From the NCBI RefSeq assembly GCF_002775205.1, contig NC_036457.1:3829650-3893649 (forward strand): a stretch of 64,000 nt of DNA. The letters run 5' to 3'. The stretch is from Xiphophorus maculatus (lineage: Eukaryota; Chordata; Actinopteri; Cyprinodontiformes; Poeciliidae). Position numbers and translations under genes: made by a program. The notes beneath the pieces are model-generated. The model was not told the origin of the DNA. It did not search any database and saw only the letters and a program-made list of their open reading frames with translations. Positions 45,701 to 55,269 of this stretch are shown here, one piece after another; the first letter of the stretch is position 1; each line of letters begins with the position of its first letter.

Positions 45701-47308
45701 GATCATGCTTAAGGATAGAAAAGATTTTATTAACAGTGAAAGGTAGTTCAGCAAAATTTACTCACAAGTGGGCACCTTTTGTGACATACTTAAAATCTCT
45801 GCCTTTATAACGCATATCTTGATGTGACTGACCCATCATGTCATGGGACTAAAATTTACAGAACAATTGAGTAAAGTGCTGTTGCCTTTTAGGCTCTCAA
45901 TGCCGTCCAACCCCCTCATCCCCCCCCCCCCCCCCCTTTTTTATTTTATTTTTAATTTTTATGTAATTTTACTTATTTGGTCTCGTTTTTGTTATGTCAG
46001 TACGGGGATTTATGTTCGTTGTGTGTTAAAAAAAAAAAAATCGGAGAAGTCATGTAAGCTTTGCAAAATGTGTGTAATATCAATGTATGTTCTCCTGATA
46101 AACAAATAAACAAAAAAAAAAAAGAAATAGTTTTTCGTGTAATACTCCCCCCAGAACAACACAATTTTCAAAATACACAAAAAGGATCAATTGAATAAAC
46201 AGATTGAAAGACAAAAGCAAAAGTTTTTATGATCCAGAGGCATCAGCCAGTCAGGTGATGGATGGAGGTTTCAGTGTGATGTCATTTTGTTTTTTTCTGA
46301 TTACCAGTACAAAATGTACAGCATTAAGAAAGGAAACCAGGGTGAGATGTATCCTTTCGTGCTGAATGACATGATGGGTTTGAAGAATCTGGGTCGGAAA
46401 TACAGAAGAGTCTATGAGAAAGACATGAAAATGGCCATGAAGGGGCACATCCAGGATGGATACACAGTAAGGTTTCTGCTGCGGCTGTTAAAACTAAAGG
46501 AGAAAAAGCAGACCACGATGTTTTGTTATTTTTATGGCTACTTAACTTTCACCTCTTTTCAGTTCAACCCTGAGAGTGCATTGTCAAAAAATAATCCGCT
46601 CCACTACAACAAGAATCCAACTATCAATGACAAAGTTCACATCCTGGTTTCTGTCATTGACGCCGACAGCGTAAATCGGCTGGACAAATCTGTGGTGGAG
46701 ATAATTCAGGACATCAGAGACGAAGCCACTGAACTGGGTGAGAAAAAAATATACCAAAGAACAATAAAAAACATTTTAAATAATTTTACTTTCAATAAAG
46801 TTATTTAAAAACAAAATTTGTTTTATATTTTTCTGCATAATTTATCAAACCACATAAGTTTAAATTTGAACTTCTTGTGTTTCCCCCGCAGGGATTCCTC
46901 ATGTGGCCATTCTCACCAAAATTGATGAAGTCCATCCTGAGATCAACAAAGATGTGAAAAATTTCTGCAGGAGCCAGGAGCTTCAGAAAAAGGTACATTG
47001 TTTCAGTTTTTCTGTAACTTAAATGGTCCATCCTGAGTGAGTTTATTTAAACACTGAATATTGCTGATTTTCTTTAAAATAGGATTCATTAAATCATTAT
47101 TTTGGGTATTTTTAGTCCATCTTTCACCTTTTGTGGTTTTAACTTGCAGGTTAAGGACCTCAGCAATCTGGTGGGAATCCCACAGAATTGCATCTTCCCT
47201 TTGAAAAACTACCACAGTGAGATGATGTTGAACGATGACATGGATGCTCTGATCCTGAAAATCCTGAGACGCATCATTGAGATAGGAGATGAAAAACTTA
47301 GCAGTTAA
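39704..47308 (+). CDS. IFI44-like GTPase, gene 1
   Basis: Seven coding exons give about 303 residues: 39704-39791, 39870-39903, 40109-40304, 46308-46466, 46563-46737, 46892-46992 and 47150-47308, with all phases matching. The G domain has the P-loop HGPVGAGKSS (exon 3), a DxxG-type NDMMG (exon 4) and the guanine-specificity motif TKID (exon 6). This is the plan of the interferon-induced 44 family, linked in vertebrates to antiviral and interferon responses; the biochemical role is poorly defined. The N-terminus is short and Pro-rich (PPNPPNPPPPP). The end is marked by AATAAA at 47436-47441. Intron 3 carries a full-length L1 in sense. An earlier acceptor in exon 3 would add a frameshift, so 40109 was chosen; the paralog has identical exon sizes there. 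Confidence 0.87.
40627..41547 (+). CDS. L1 ORF1 protein (RNA-binding chaperone)
   Basis: This 306-residue protein has the plan of L1 ORF1p: a long coiled coil (about residues 45-150, with heptads such as LRKTVDSLTKTVAQLEDK), then the RRM-like block beginning RSRRQNIRIIGVPED, then the C-terminal domain with RPIVAKLHYHSD and RARAAFTDCRRRL. In L1 elements it forms trimers that coat the LINE RNA. The start is the ATG at 40627; four codons upstream are open but lack ATG. The frame is fully intact. Confidence 0.93.
   Translation: MPPKPVKGGNSIQSHLRPAPRGESSACAESTLVSEAAARAAAISDVSSLKQELLAALRDDFTAILKAEFHSVLGESLSSIKSELLSFKKELSSGLTAVQESFTGLNVTVAEMEKSLSTCTDDIVGLRKTVDSLTKTVAQLEDKCDDLESRSRRQNIRIIGVPEDDPLSASTAAVSRLLKEAFGFADEPLLDRAHRIPIPKPKAGERPRPIVAKLHYHSDCVKILSKARELQRIKMNGTTIFVFPDYTVRTARARAAFTDCRRRLRGIEGVRFGLLHPARLRITHGGTTRVFTSPEEANIYIESITK
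42022..45810 (+). CDS. L1 ORF2 protein (APE endonuclease and reverse transcriptase)
   Basis: The 1,262-residue protein carries an N-terminal APE-type endonuclease: SWNVKGLN, VVFLQETHL, AGDLN at 144-148, and SDH at 232-234. The reverse transcriptase follows, with SYRPLSLLNVDFKILAKILA, ISLDAEKAFDRVEW, GTRQGCPLSPLLF and catalytic YADD at 703-706. A C-terminal Cys/His knuckle (CDRCQTSPCNLSHMFFFC) is near residue 1135. Every key residue I can check is present, so the copy may be retrotransposition-competent. It belongs to the Tx1/L1-like fish lineage by its look; the precise family needs a library search. Confidence 0.95.
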   Translation: MSVDLKASVRFLSWNVKGLNSPVKRSKINSHLKRLNPDVVFLQETHLQDANWSRLKYSWVGEIYHSGFNSKARGVAILFNKKVHFTASKIMRDTNGRFLIIAGSLFHTPVLLVNIYAPNFDNPDFINNLFSTLPFLDTHLLILAGDLNCVMNPALDRSSSRASTQSNMSKSISDFMTQNGYVDPWRARNPLTKTYSFFSQVHQSYSRIDYFFIDGSLMHRVTSSEYYPIIISDHSPLSLDINFMNKPRSCPCWRFNSLLLSDEAFNKFILSTIDDFLTFNKSDTVSFSLLWETLKAYLRGQIISFSANANKNIRTKISEISTKIQEIDRQNATNPSFALLKQRLDLQTELDLLTTSNAERLLIRSRASYYEHGEKPSRLLAHQLKRKASSRTISQIKDQLGNLVSDPVSISDIFKKFYCNLYKSELQSGSDELFAFLQNIDVPRLSKLVSDQLDAPIKLEEIFTSINNMQSGKAPGSDGFSAEFFKKFKDKMAPLLLEVYNESLGRGLLPPTLAQASISLLLKRGKDPTACESYRPLSLLNVDFKILAKILATRLEMVLPQIISHEQNGFIKGRHLFFNIRTLLNAIFSAHSSTSPEVIISLDAEKAFDRVEWEYLFAVLKRFGFGGRFLAWIKLLYSSPQACIVTNSVQSDYFPLGRGTRQGCPLSPLLFALAIEPLSAALRSLSSFHGIIRSGVELKLSLYADDLLLYVSDPLHSLPPILDILEKFGSFSGYKINLLKSECYPVNSLALELGLPDIPFRLSPSGFRYLGINITRTLPSMFSQNFAPLVSQIASDFQRWNSLPLSLIGRINVIKMNVLPRLLFLFQCIPLFLPRQFFKSLDQMVSSFVWNNKAPRLRLSLLQQFTTSGGLSLPNFAMYYWSSHIHKLIYWLNSPNLIWCKLEIQSISTSLSPASIIYSSLPIKLSSVITNPIVLSTLKIWSQFRSHFKFISPSIKMPLLKNPLFSPATTNVGYRVWHERGICTMRDLYKDGLFLSFSELSSKFNLPSSHLFLYFQIRHCVSSLFPNFPTLPVDPPWVDLLVLTPNLKSPLSNIYGKLMGIEPDSSGKTRTLWERELGVKLSDSWWDKVILSIRQSTPCARLQLVQFKVINRVHFSKSRLSTIFPSILDQCDRCQTSPCNLSHMFFFCPSLQKFWNYVFSILSGVFGIQIRSDPLIAIFGVPGTSLNLSPLQGEVLAFCSLLARRCILLCWKSPTSPSTSQWLNTVRSCLRIEKILLTVKGSSAKFTHKWAPFVTYLKSLPL

Positions 47309-47841
47309 AAAATGACCTAAATCTATTCAGTTATGTTAAAATATTAAAACCATCCTAATGTCTCCATGTTTTTTATTGACATGATCTTAATCATGATTGA
47401 ACCCATAATGTGTTTGAAAAGTTCAGCACTGTAAAAATAAAATTAATAAACTTCAAAGTCCAAAATTGATATAAGACTTTGCATGATTTAGTGATGCATC
47501 TGTGAGTTTGAATGTTGTGTTGATGTTTTCTTTCAGGTATTTTATAACAGGATTGAATTACTTAATTCAATCAAATCAGAATCATAGAACAAAGCTTCTC
47601 AAAGATCTAAATCAGTTCTGCACAGAAAATCACGGCATCCATATGTTCTTTTTTTATGCTTAATTTAACACAAGGAACATGTGAAACAAAGGCATCAGGT
47701 TTGATGGTTATTGATATGCAAGAAGTTAATTTGACTACATTAACTCACAATAATGTAACCCTTCAAATTATTAATATAGGATGAATTTTTAAAACAATAA
47801 TGTTTAAAATGTGGAATGTTGTTGATTTTGTTGCTGCTACT

Positions 47842-48770
47842 CATAAATGGTTGGCTGGGCTCAAGGCTGCTCAGCCAGTGGACCTTGTGACAAAGTGGTT
47901 CAGTTTGTGTTCACCACTTCTCCCTTATTCTTATTTCTGATTCATAATGCTTAAATGTAAACATTACTTTGCAACTTTGCTTCACTTACTATCCCAGGTT
48001 TGTTTGTGTTAGCATTATGTTGCAGTTTCCATCTATTTATATGTTTAGGTTAAAGCTACTACTTCTGGACTATTGGTTGAACTTGTTTATTTTGTTTCAA
48101 AGTATATTCATGATATTTGTTTTCCTTTTTACTCACCATTGTTTGTCCCTTGTAGATCTGCAGCAGTGCAGGAGTATGGGAGGGGCCGGCCCAGTATTTC
48201 CTGCTGAAATGGCTGGATGATGTCATTGATTACCTTGCTGGGTTCTACCAATTAGAGGGTTTTCTTTATAGTATTGCTTTGTTTTTCTTTAAAGTAACTT
48301 TTTGAGTTATCTTGTATTACATGGTTTATTTTGCAGACCCTTTCTTTAAGTAGATGAGTTTGTAAATTGGATTAATAATTTTATTCTTGTTTCTCCGTTT
48401 AGACTTTGTTGGGTTTTTTTACCTGTTTAATTGTGGCTTGGTCCAATCAAGTGCAGGTGTGTTGCCAATTGACTATAAAAACACTGAGTTCTTGGAAGCT
48501 CAAGAAAAAGAGGGTTGTCAGAGTCAAATGTAACAAATAAAAGTCATCAGAAGGATCTGGAACCAGTGGCTGACGCTGTTTTTGTGTTCACCTTGCTGAT
48601 CCTTGACCACACTACTTTACATTTTATATGGTCCATAAATGGTCCATTTATGGTTGGCTGGGGCTCAAGGCTGCTCAGCCAGTGGGCCTGATATGGTCCA
48701 TAAATGGGCCTGATATGGTCCATTTATGGTTGGCTGGGCTCAAGGCTGCTCAGCCAGTGGGCCTGATAGT
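47842..48770 (+). repeat. Hairpin-forming repeat, three copies around an LTR-like segment
   Basis: The word ggttggctgggctcaaggct followed by gctcagccagtgg occurs at 47848-47881, 48652-48685 (one extra g) and 48726-48760. Each copy can fold by itself (ggctggg / ctcagcc). Two of them are joined to tggtccatttatgg and the reverse form ggtccataaatgg. One copy lies left, and two lie right, of the LTR-like segment. Confidence 0.75.
47886..48620 (+). mobile_element. Probable LTR of a BEL/Pao retrotransposon
   Basis: The segment begins tgtgacaaag and ends near ctactttaca, giving TG...CA ends. It has a CCAAT at 48443, a TATA box (ctataaaa, 48473-48480) and AATAAA at 48536-48541, in LTR order. The gag-like frame follows from about 48990. 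No second copy was found downstream, so the pairing is not proven. Confidence 0.5.
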
Positions 48771-48989
48771 ATTAAACAGAATGAGAGTAAAATAATAACA
48801 AAGCTGAACCAAAAGCTGCCAGAGGCATGATCATGATGGAGGAGAAGCTGCAGATTGAACCTCATGACAGCATTTCAAATGTTTCCTTAAGAACTTTTAG
48901 GAGAACTCAAAAGGATTCTTCTATAACAAGAATATAACAAGTAGAAACGTAGAGGATTCATTCATTTATTCTATAACAAGTTTCTTCTT

Positions 48990-50170
48990 AAGCAGCAAAT
49001 CTTCAGACCTGTCTAAGCAAATAAAAGCAGAAAAGGCTGCACTCTTGGCTTATGCAGCTGCTTTAAAGGAAAATCACACATTGGATGAGCAGGAAATACC
49101 TGTTAAAGAAAAAAAGGAACAAAATACACATCCCACCTCAGGTGGATGACACTGTTTTCAATACTTTGCTGTCACAAACGGCTCCCCCTGCTGTTCAAAC
49201 TTCTAAAGCTTTCATTATTTTACCTGAACCCAATATTACCACTCTGCTCCCATCAAATCAAGATCAACCTGCTGGAGACCTCTACAATGTGTTGAAACAA
49301 CAGAATGACATAACAGCTCTTCTGGTTCAAATGCAAACAAGCCAGTTACCACCACACAGAGAAATCCCCATCTATGACGGAGATCCTCTACAGTTCAACT
49401 CCTTTATGAAAGCCTTTGAACATTGTGTGGAGCCAAAGACCAGCTGTAAAGGAGACTGTTTGTACTACCTTGAACAGTACACCAGGGGGCAACCAAGAGC
49501 CTTCATACGTAGCTGCCTTCTCATGACTGCAGAAAGAGAATATCTGGCCAAGCAACTCCTCAAAAAACATTTTGGCAATGAATATAATATTTCTGCAGCC
49601 TACATGGAAAAGGTCACTAGTTGGCCCAACATTAAAGCTGAAGATGCTAAAGCAATAAAAGCATTTGTAGTGGTGTTTAATTGTAGAGCAGAATATAAAG
49701 GGGTCTCACTCAACAGTCAGCTTTTACAGAGATCAAACATATCTAACTCATTGGTGGAGGTTCTAGTGAGGAACGTGGCATTAATGGCAGACATAAAATC
49801 CATGTTCCACCAGATTAAGTGGAACATAGATTTTATGTCTGGATCCACTGAGGAGCATGTAAACTTTCTACGTTTCATGTGGCCTCAAGATAATTTCGAA
49901 CAAGACCTTGAGGAATACTGTATTACTGTCCACTTATTGGCAAAGTGAGCTGTGCTTGCTTTGCTCTCAGACTGCTGAGGACAACCGGTCCAACTTCTCA
50001 ACAGATGTTGTACTAGCAGTCAAAAGCTTTTACATGGATGACCTCTTAACGAAAGTGCCTTTACCGTTCCCAAAGATCTTATGGCTATTTGCAGCAGAGG
50101 AGGATTTATGCTAACCCAATGGATTATCAACAGCCAAGAAGTGCTCCAATATATCCAAGGTCAGCTCAGG
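48990..50170 (+). mobile_element. BEL/Pao gag-RT remnant with internal deletion
   Basis: A coiled-coil gag start (KAALLAYAAALKE, about 49032-49070) is followed after a frameshift by an open frame, 49085-49948, with the BEL gag words REIPIYDGDPLQFNSF and LLKKHFGNEYNISAAYMEK. The frame jumps at about 49760-49780 from gag straight into RT text (ADIKSMFHQIK). A further frame carries the YMDD catalytic motif at 50031-50042, then GGFMLTQWIINSQEVL. Protease and much of the RT are therefore deleted, and no integrase was seen. The copy is dead. Confidence 0.82.
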
Positions 50171-51210
50171 TAATGTTATTAGAATTAAATATGATGAAGA
50201 GTATGGTGTAGAACTGCTTTTTGTGAGAAGTGTCCGAAGATGTTAGATGATTCATTAATTTATTACAACCTGAATTGATTAGAGGGCTTTATAAAAACAG
50301 AAGATTTCTACTAAGAATTATAACCATTTTCAAAATGAAATCATTTCGAAAATGGCTCAAAATGTTTATCACTATTTCTGATACAATGGTCTCAAGAGCT
50401 GAGAAAGAAATTTTCACGATGTTAGAGAATGTTACTAATAAAGTCCCAGAGGTTGGTCCACTGCTCATACATATATTAATGTTTTAGGGTCGTTTCTATA
50501 CCCTTATGCAGAGAACAAAGATGACAGAAAGTTGCCACTGTGTGAATAACAAACTTGCAGAGAACGGTGCAATTTATTCTGTTGTCATAGGATTGGATTC
50601 TACAAAGACTAATATGATTGATATTTGATATTACAGAAAAGGAAACTGGTGAAAAGAACAGACTTGTTTCCTCTAATTTGTGAAATACAAGTTGTGAAGA
50701 AACTGTTTCTTTGCAATGGAAAACTAAATAATAGTGTTATAAGAAAGTGCAGCACTTTTTCTTTTATAATTTTTTATTTGATATTTAATATTTTAATTAC
50801 TCTTATTTAATTTTTAAAATTTGGATAAATGGATATGAACACTTATTTGAACAAAATATAAATTGTAGTATTGTTGAAAAGAATCGTTTTTGAGATGTGC
50901 ACTATAAATATACACTGTGAAGCAAATCTTATCTGCACTAAATTAAAAATACTTTAGAAAAATATACTGAATTACAAGGCTCTACAGAACAGTGTGCTAT
51001 TGTAGATGTAACCTGTATGATTATAATTAAATGATTTTAATAATCATAGATTATCTAAGTGGGTCACTTTAAGACATGAAACTCCAGGGCTGAAAATAAA
51101 TCCCACTCTGGCCTTGAGCCTGAACGTTGCACACTCAGATTTAAGATCTCAGAAGAAGAAATAAGCTTCAGACTAATCATCACTGCCGCCACCTCCATAC
51201 TTCACCCTAA
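50171..51210. other. Intergenic AT-rich DNA
   Basis: No recognisable gene. Short ORFs here have no domain features. Confidence 0.5.
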
Positions 51211-51621
51211 TAGAAAAAGATCAAACTCTGATTTTGTGTGTTTTTATTTAATATCTGGTGACAGAAATGAGGTTAAAGTTGTTTCCTCTGAAGATCCCAA
51301 AGTTCAGATTTAATCTGAATGATCCGCTGGACGTCTGAGGATCAGATTTATTTTCATATTTACACCTGAGTCAGTTTGTGGTTCTGGAAGGTTTCCGTCT
51401 GTCATGACGTCAGAAACCTGCTGCTGTCTGACCAGGTTTCCCTCCCAGTCCTTACTGGGTTGTTCCCAGTGCAGCTGTGTGCGGTTCAGACTGGACCCTT
51501 TTCTCTCTCTCAGAACCCAGCAGCGTTTCTGACACGAAGCAAAGTCTTCATCTGGTTCTGCTTGACTTCTGACGTCTGATATGTACGACAGCGTATTACG
51601 GCCTTTTGAGATAGAAAAAAA
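51211..51621 (+). repeat. Directly duplicated segment, copy 1
   Basis: From tagaaaaagatcaaactctg to gccttttgagatagaaaaaa this is closely matched by 57615-58030, with small indels. Both copies lead into text rich in tcagaaattttc. The two copies flank pseudogene B and IFI44-like gene 2. Confidence 0.85.
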
Positions 51622-51679
51622 ACCCAATAAAAAATATGTGTCAATTTCTGCCACAAAGCTCAGAAATTTTCTAGGTGAA

Positions 51680-52526
51680 ACAATATAATTTCTGCACTTT
51701 CGTAGGTCTTCACAGGGTGGTCGCAGCTGTCTGGGATCTTCACTGTTTTGCGGAGGCTGTGAACCTGCGAATAAAAACAGATCAAATTAGAAAAAATAAA
51801 TCTCCGCTAGGAAGATGGACTAAAAATGCTAAAACTGATTTAATGAAGATCTTGAATTATTTAATAGAAAATAATTAAAGAAACTCTCTGAATATGGACC
51901 ATGTGAAGTAACAGGATAATTGACCTTTTCCTGGCTCCTGCGGACATTTGTTTCATCACTTCTGGTCTCAGAACAGACGTCATCAGTTTTAATCAGATCG
52001 GCCACATGAGGAGTCCCTGCAGACAGGAAACACAGGAAGTCACTTATTTCACACATATTGTTTTTAGTAACTTTATTGAAAGTAAAAAGACTAAAAAATG
52101 TTTTATTATTGTTGTTTAGTGTAATGTTTCCTCCCGCCCAGCTCAGCTGTTTCCTCTCTGAATTGACTCCATAACAGTCCCGCCCAGCAGATTTGATCTG
52201 TTACCATCTAAGACAGAAACCAGGATGTGAGCTTTTATAGTTTGATTCTGGTTGTAGAGCGGATCTTTTTTGACGAACCACTCTGTGTTGAACTGAAAAC
52301 AGTTACAGTCAAAATAGTTTTAACAATAATAATAAATTATTGTCGGTTCTTTATTCTCCTTCAGCAGCAGAAACCTCACAGTGTATCCATCCTTTCATGA
52401 CCTTTTCTATGTCTTTATCATGATCTCTTCTGTCTCTCAGATTGATGTTGCTCAGACCCATCATGTCGTTTATTACCAAAGGATACATGTCACCCTGTTC
52501 TCCTTTTTAATGCTGTAGGTTTTGTG
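51680..52526 (-). pseudogene. IFI44-like GTPase pseudogene B (exons 4-7)
   Basis: On the minus strand, relics of the last four exons lie in order: exon 4 at about 52526-52377 (frameshifted after YSIKKEN), exon 5 at 52292-52140 (early stop, and donor GT changed to GC), exon 6 at 52016-51925 (9 nt shorter; TKID has become KTDD), and exon 7 from 51764. Intron sequence upstream of exon 4 is preserved to about 52723 and contains the L1-free version of the insertion site seen in gene 1. Exons 1-3 are absent. Confidence 0.85.
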
Positions 52527-52729
52527 CTGTTAACCAGAAATAAACAAACATTCAAAATGAAACCTCCATCCACCGGCTATCCTTACAGGCTGATGCCTGT
52601 GAATCTTAAAAACTTTTGCTTTTGTCTTTCAATCTGTTTATTCAACTGATTCTTTTTGTGTATTTTGAAAATTGAGATGTTCTGTAGGGAGTATTATAAG
52701 TAAAACTATTTCTACTTCATTAGACCTGA

Positions 52730-53230
52730 GCAGCGAAGCGCTGTGAAGACTTATTGTGGCTTTTAAACTCGACTCATATCTTGATGAAGAATTCTCCAAA
52801 GAAACATCAGTCCTCACAAACTGTTCATCCTCACAGATGAACAGTTTGAGTGACAGAAGGCGCGCAGATCTGCACCGAGGTAAACTTCAGAGACGCAGCC
52901 GCGACAGCGCGCGAGGCGGCCAGCGGTGTGATTGGTGCACTGCTACCGACTTCCTGCCCTGTTCAATTCACCAACCATAAACCAACGATTCTGCTCACCG
53001 CAGCATAACGTTTGCAATCCAGCTTATAAAAAAAATAAATGATGCAGTTTTTTGTATAAAAGCAAGCAATGCTTAGCCTAGCTGGGGGGAAAATACTCTG
53101 GGGTAAACCCTGTAGTGGAAAGTTTTCCAAACACAATTTGGGTGCAGTCGTGCTTTAGATCAGGTCGATAATACACAGAAGTTATGATGGCTGGAATGCT
53201 TTAACACAACTGGTTATATTTAGGTCCTTT
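52730..53230. other. Spacer between pseudogene B and IFI44-like gene 2
   Basis: A modestly GC-rich patch with CpGs at 52850-52935 (ggcgcgcagatctgcaccgagg is part of it) carries no recognised coding feature. The rest is AT-rich and probably 3' flank of gene 2. Confidence 0.4.
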
Positions 53231-53231
53231 T

Positions 53232-55009
53232 TTAACTGCTAAGGTATTCCTCTCCGATCTCGATGAGGTGTCTCAGGGTGTTGAGGATCAGAGCGTCAAT
53301 TTCATGGTTCAGCTTCTTCTCTGAGTTGTAGTTCTTCACAGGGAAGATGCAGTTCTCTGGGATTCCCACCAGTTTGCTGAGGAGCTGAATCTGCACGGAA
53401 AAAAACAGAATAGATCACAAAGCAGTAGGAAAAAGATTAACCAAAGATTATAAAATTAACTATTTAATAAAGTTCTTTATTTCAGAAAAAAACAATATTC
53501 AGCATTTAAAGAAACTCCCTGTGTATGCACTATAAGCAGTAACAGTACAACAGGAATAATTTACCTTTTTCTGTAGCGCCCGACTCTGGCAGACATTTTT
53601 TATATCTTCTCTGATCTCAGGACAGGCCTCATCAATTTTGGACAGAATGGCCACATGAGGAATCCCTGCAGAGGAAAGTAACTTACATTTCACTCTTACA
53701 CAATATAAAGTTCTGTGGACAGATAAATATATAAAATACAACAGTTTTTTGTTTGTTTTGGCCCTGTTAGATGCTGGGTTTGTGGTTCTGTGGTGTGTCT
53801 CTCACCCAGCTCAGTGGCTTCGTCTCTGATCTCCTGAATTGTCTCAGCTACACTTTCGTCCAGCTGATTTATTGTGTTGGCATCAAAGACAGTAACCAGG
53901 ATGTGAGCTTTGTCGTTGACAGTTGGATTCCGGTTGAAGAACGGATCGGTTTCGGACAACGCGCTCTGAGGGTGGAACTGGAAACAGTTAAATAGTTACA
54001 GCAATAAGAAATGATATGAATTTATTCCCCGTTTAGTTTTTTCACAGCAGCAGCAGAAACCTTACTTTATACTCATCCCTGATGTGTCCCTTCATGGCCA
54101 TTTTCATGTCCTTCTCATAGACTCTTCTGTGTTTCCAGTTGATGTTGCTCAAACCTGTCATGTCGTTCAGTACAAAAGGATACACGTTTTTCTGGTCTCC
54201 TTTTTTAAGCTTGTAGGTCATGTACTGTTAACCAGAAAAAAAAAACAAATATTAGGAATAAACTTTTAATTTTCTCCCTTAATCAATTTATTTAGTTTAA
54301 ATTTAATATTTCTGTGTGGAAATTATGATGGAGAATTTCTGATAAGTCATTTTATATCAGATCTGAATGGGAGAACATGAAGGGAATGTTTTATTTTGGT
54401 CTAACAGTAAATCAGTCTTCACTCCATAGATCAGTGCAGAACTAATCATGAGAATTACAAAATAGAGAATGAGATTTTTTTTTCTCTTAAATGAATCATA
54501 CATTTTCTTTTTACCTTTTTGGTGAAGCTGGTCTGAATGATGTTGCACACAGTCGCCTTGTGACAGATTTTACCCTCCAAAACGCTGAAGACGGAGTTGA
54601 TGAAACTGGATTTTCCGGCTCCAACTGGTCCATGCAGAAGAATCCTGAACTGCCGGTGGCCACCTTTAGGTTTGTAGTCGTTTATGAACTGCAGGTCAGT
54701 CTCTCTGTCTCTGCTCAGGAAAACAAACATCACGTCGCCCCCTAGCTGTAACTGACTGAATGACTGGACATGTTTGATGAGGGAAGGCAGAGCTAGAATA
54801 GAGGAACACAGGTTTGACGTTTTTACACAATACATTATTGAGTAGACACTCACTCCCAATCTATCTGCAGCCATGGTTTTTCAAGAACTGTGAAATACAG
54901 AAATACATGAAAATAATTACATCAAATGACATCATTTATAATAATAAAAAATATATCAGTTTTAAGCAAACTTACGTGGAGGAAGAGTTTTGGAGTTAAT
55001 ACGTCCCAT
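53232..55009 (-). CDS. IFI44-like GTPase, gene 2
   Basis: Seven coding exons on the minus strand give about 284 residues: 55009-54976, 54887-54854, 54710-54515, 54224-54066, 53977-53806, 53665-53565 and 53390-53232. Phases match gene 1, and exons 2, 3, 4 and 6 have exactly the same lengths as in gene 1. The protein begins MGRINSK. It has the P-loop HGPVGAGKSS, NDMTG as the DxxG-type motif and SKID as the guanine-specificity motif. All splice sites are canonical and no stop interrupts the frame, so it looks functional. The ATG exon starts after an acceptor (ttcag|gtATG), so a non-coding exon lies further upstream. Confidence 0.88.
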
Positions 55010-55099
55010 ACCTGAAACAAAGACACATCTTGAGTTTTATCTTGTTTTAAAATTATAAATCATATCACTTTTAGTAAATGCAATTATTATATCCAGTTT

Positions 55100-55111
55100 A
55101 CTTTCACTTTC
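55100..55111 (-). promoter_or_regulatory. ISRE/IRF motif upstream of IFI44-like gene 2
   Basis: On the minus strand the site reads GAAAGTGAAAGT, an exact GAAANNGAAANN IRF-type motif, 91 bases upstream of the ATG. The alignable site upstream of pseudogene A (38402-38416) has decayed, and that of gene 1 (39401-39417) keeps GTGAAAGTAA. Confidence 0.55.
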
Positions 55112-55269
55112 ATGATTCAGGATTAACATCTCATTATATTCAGATTGGAGATTTTAGACTTTAAATAGTAAAAAGTACAGATAAACACATTTCTGGCTGA
55201 AAATGTATAACAGAGTAAAACAGTTAGAGAAACTTCTTTGTGTTTTCATTTCCTAAAACTTACTGATAA

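Larger units (their letters stand above)
40451..46139 (+). mobile_element. Full-length L1-type LINE with 17-bp target-site duplication
   Basis: The element runs from 40468 to a poly-A ending at 46122. It is flanked by perfect copies of AGAAATAGTTTTTCGTG at 40451-40467 and 46123-46139. It has a 5' UTR of about 160 bp beginning gacttccggctg, two intact ORFs, an inter-ORF spacer of 474 bp, a 3' UTR with a poly-C tract near 45925, and AATAAA at 46105-46110. The perfect duplication and intact ORFs point to a recent insertion. Confidence 0.97.
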
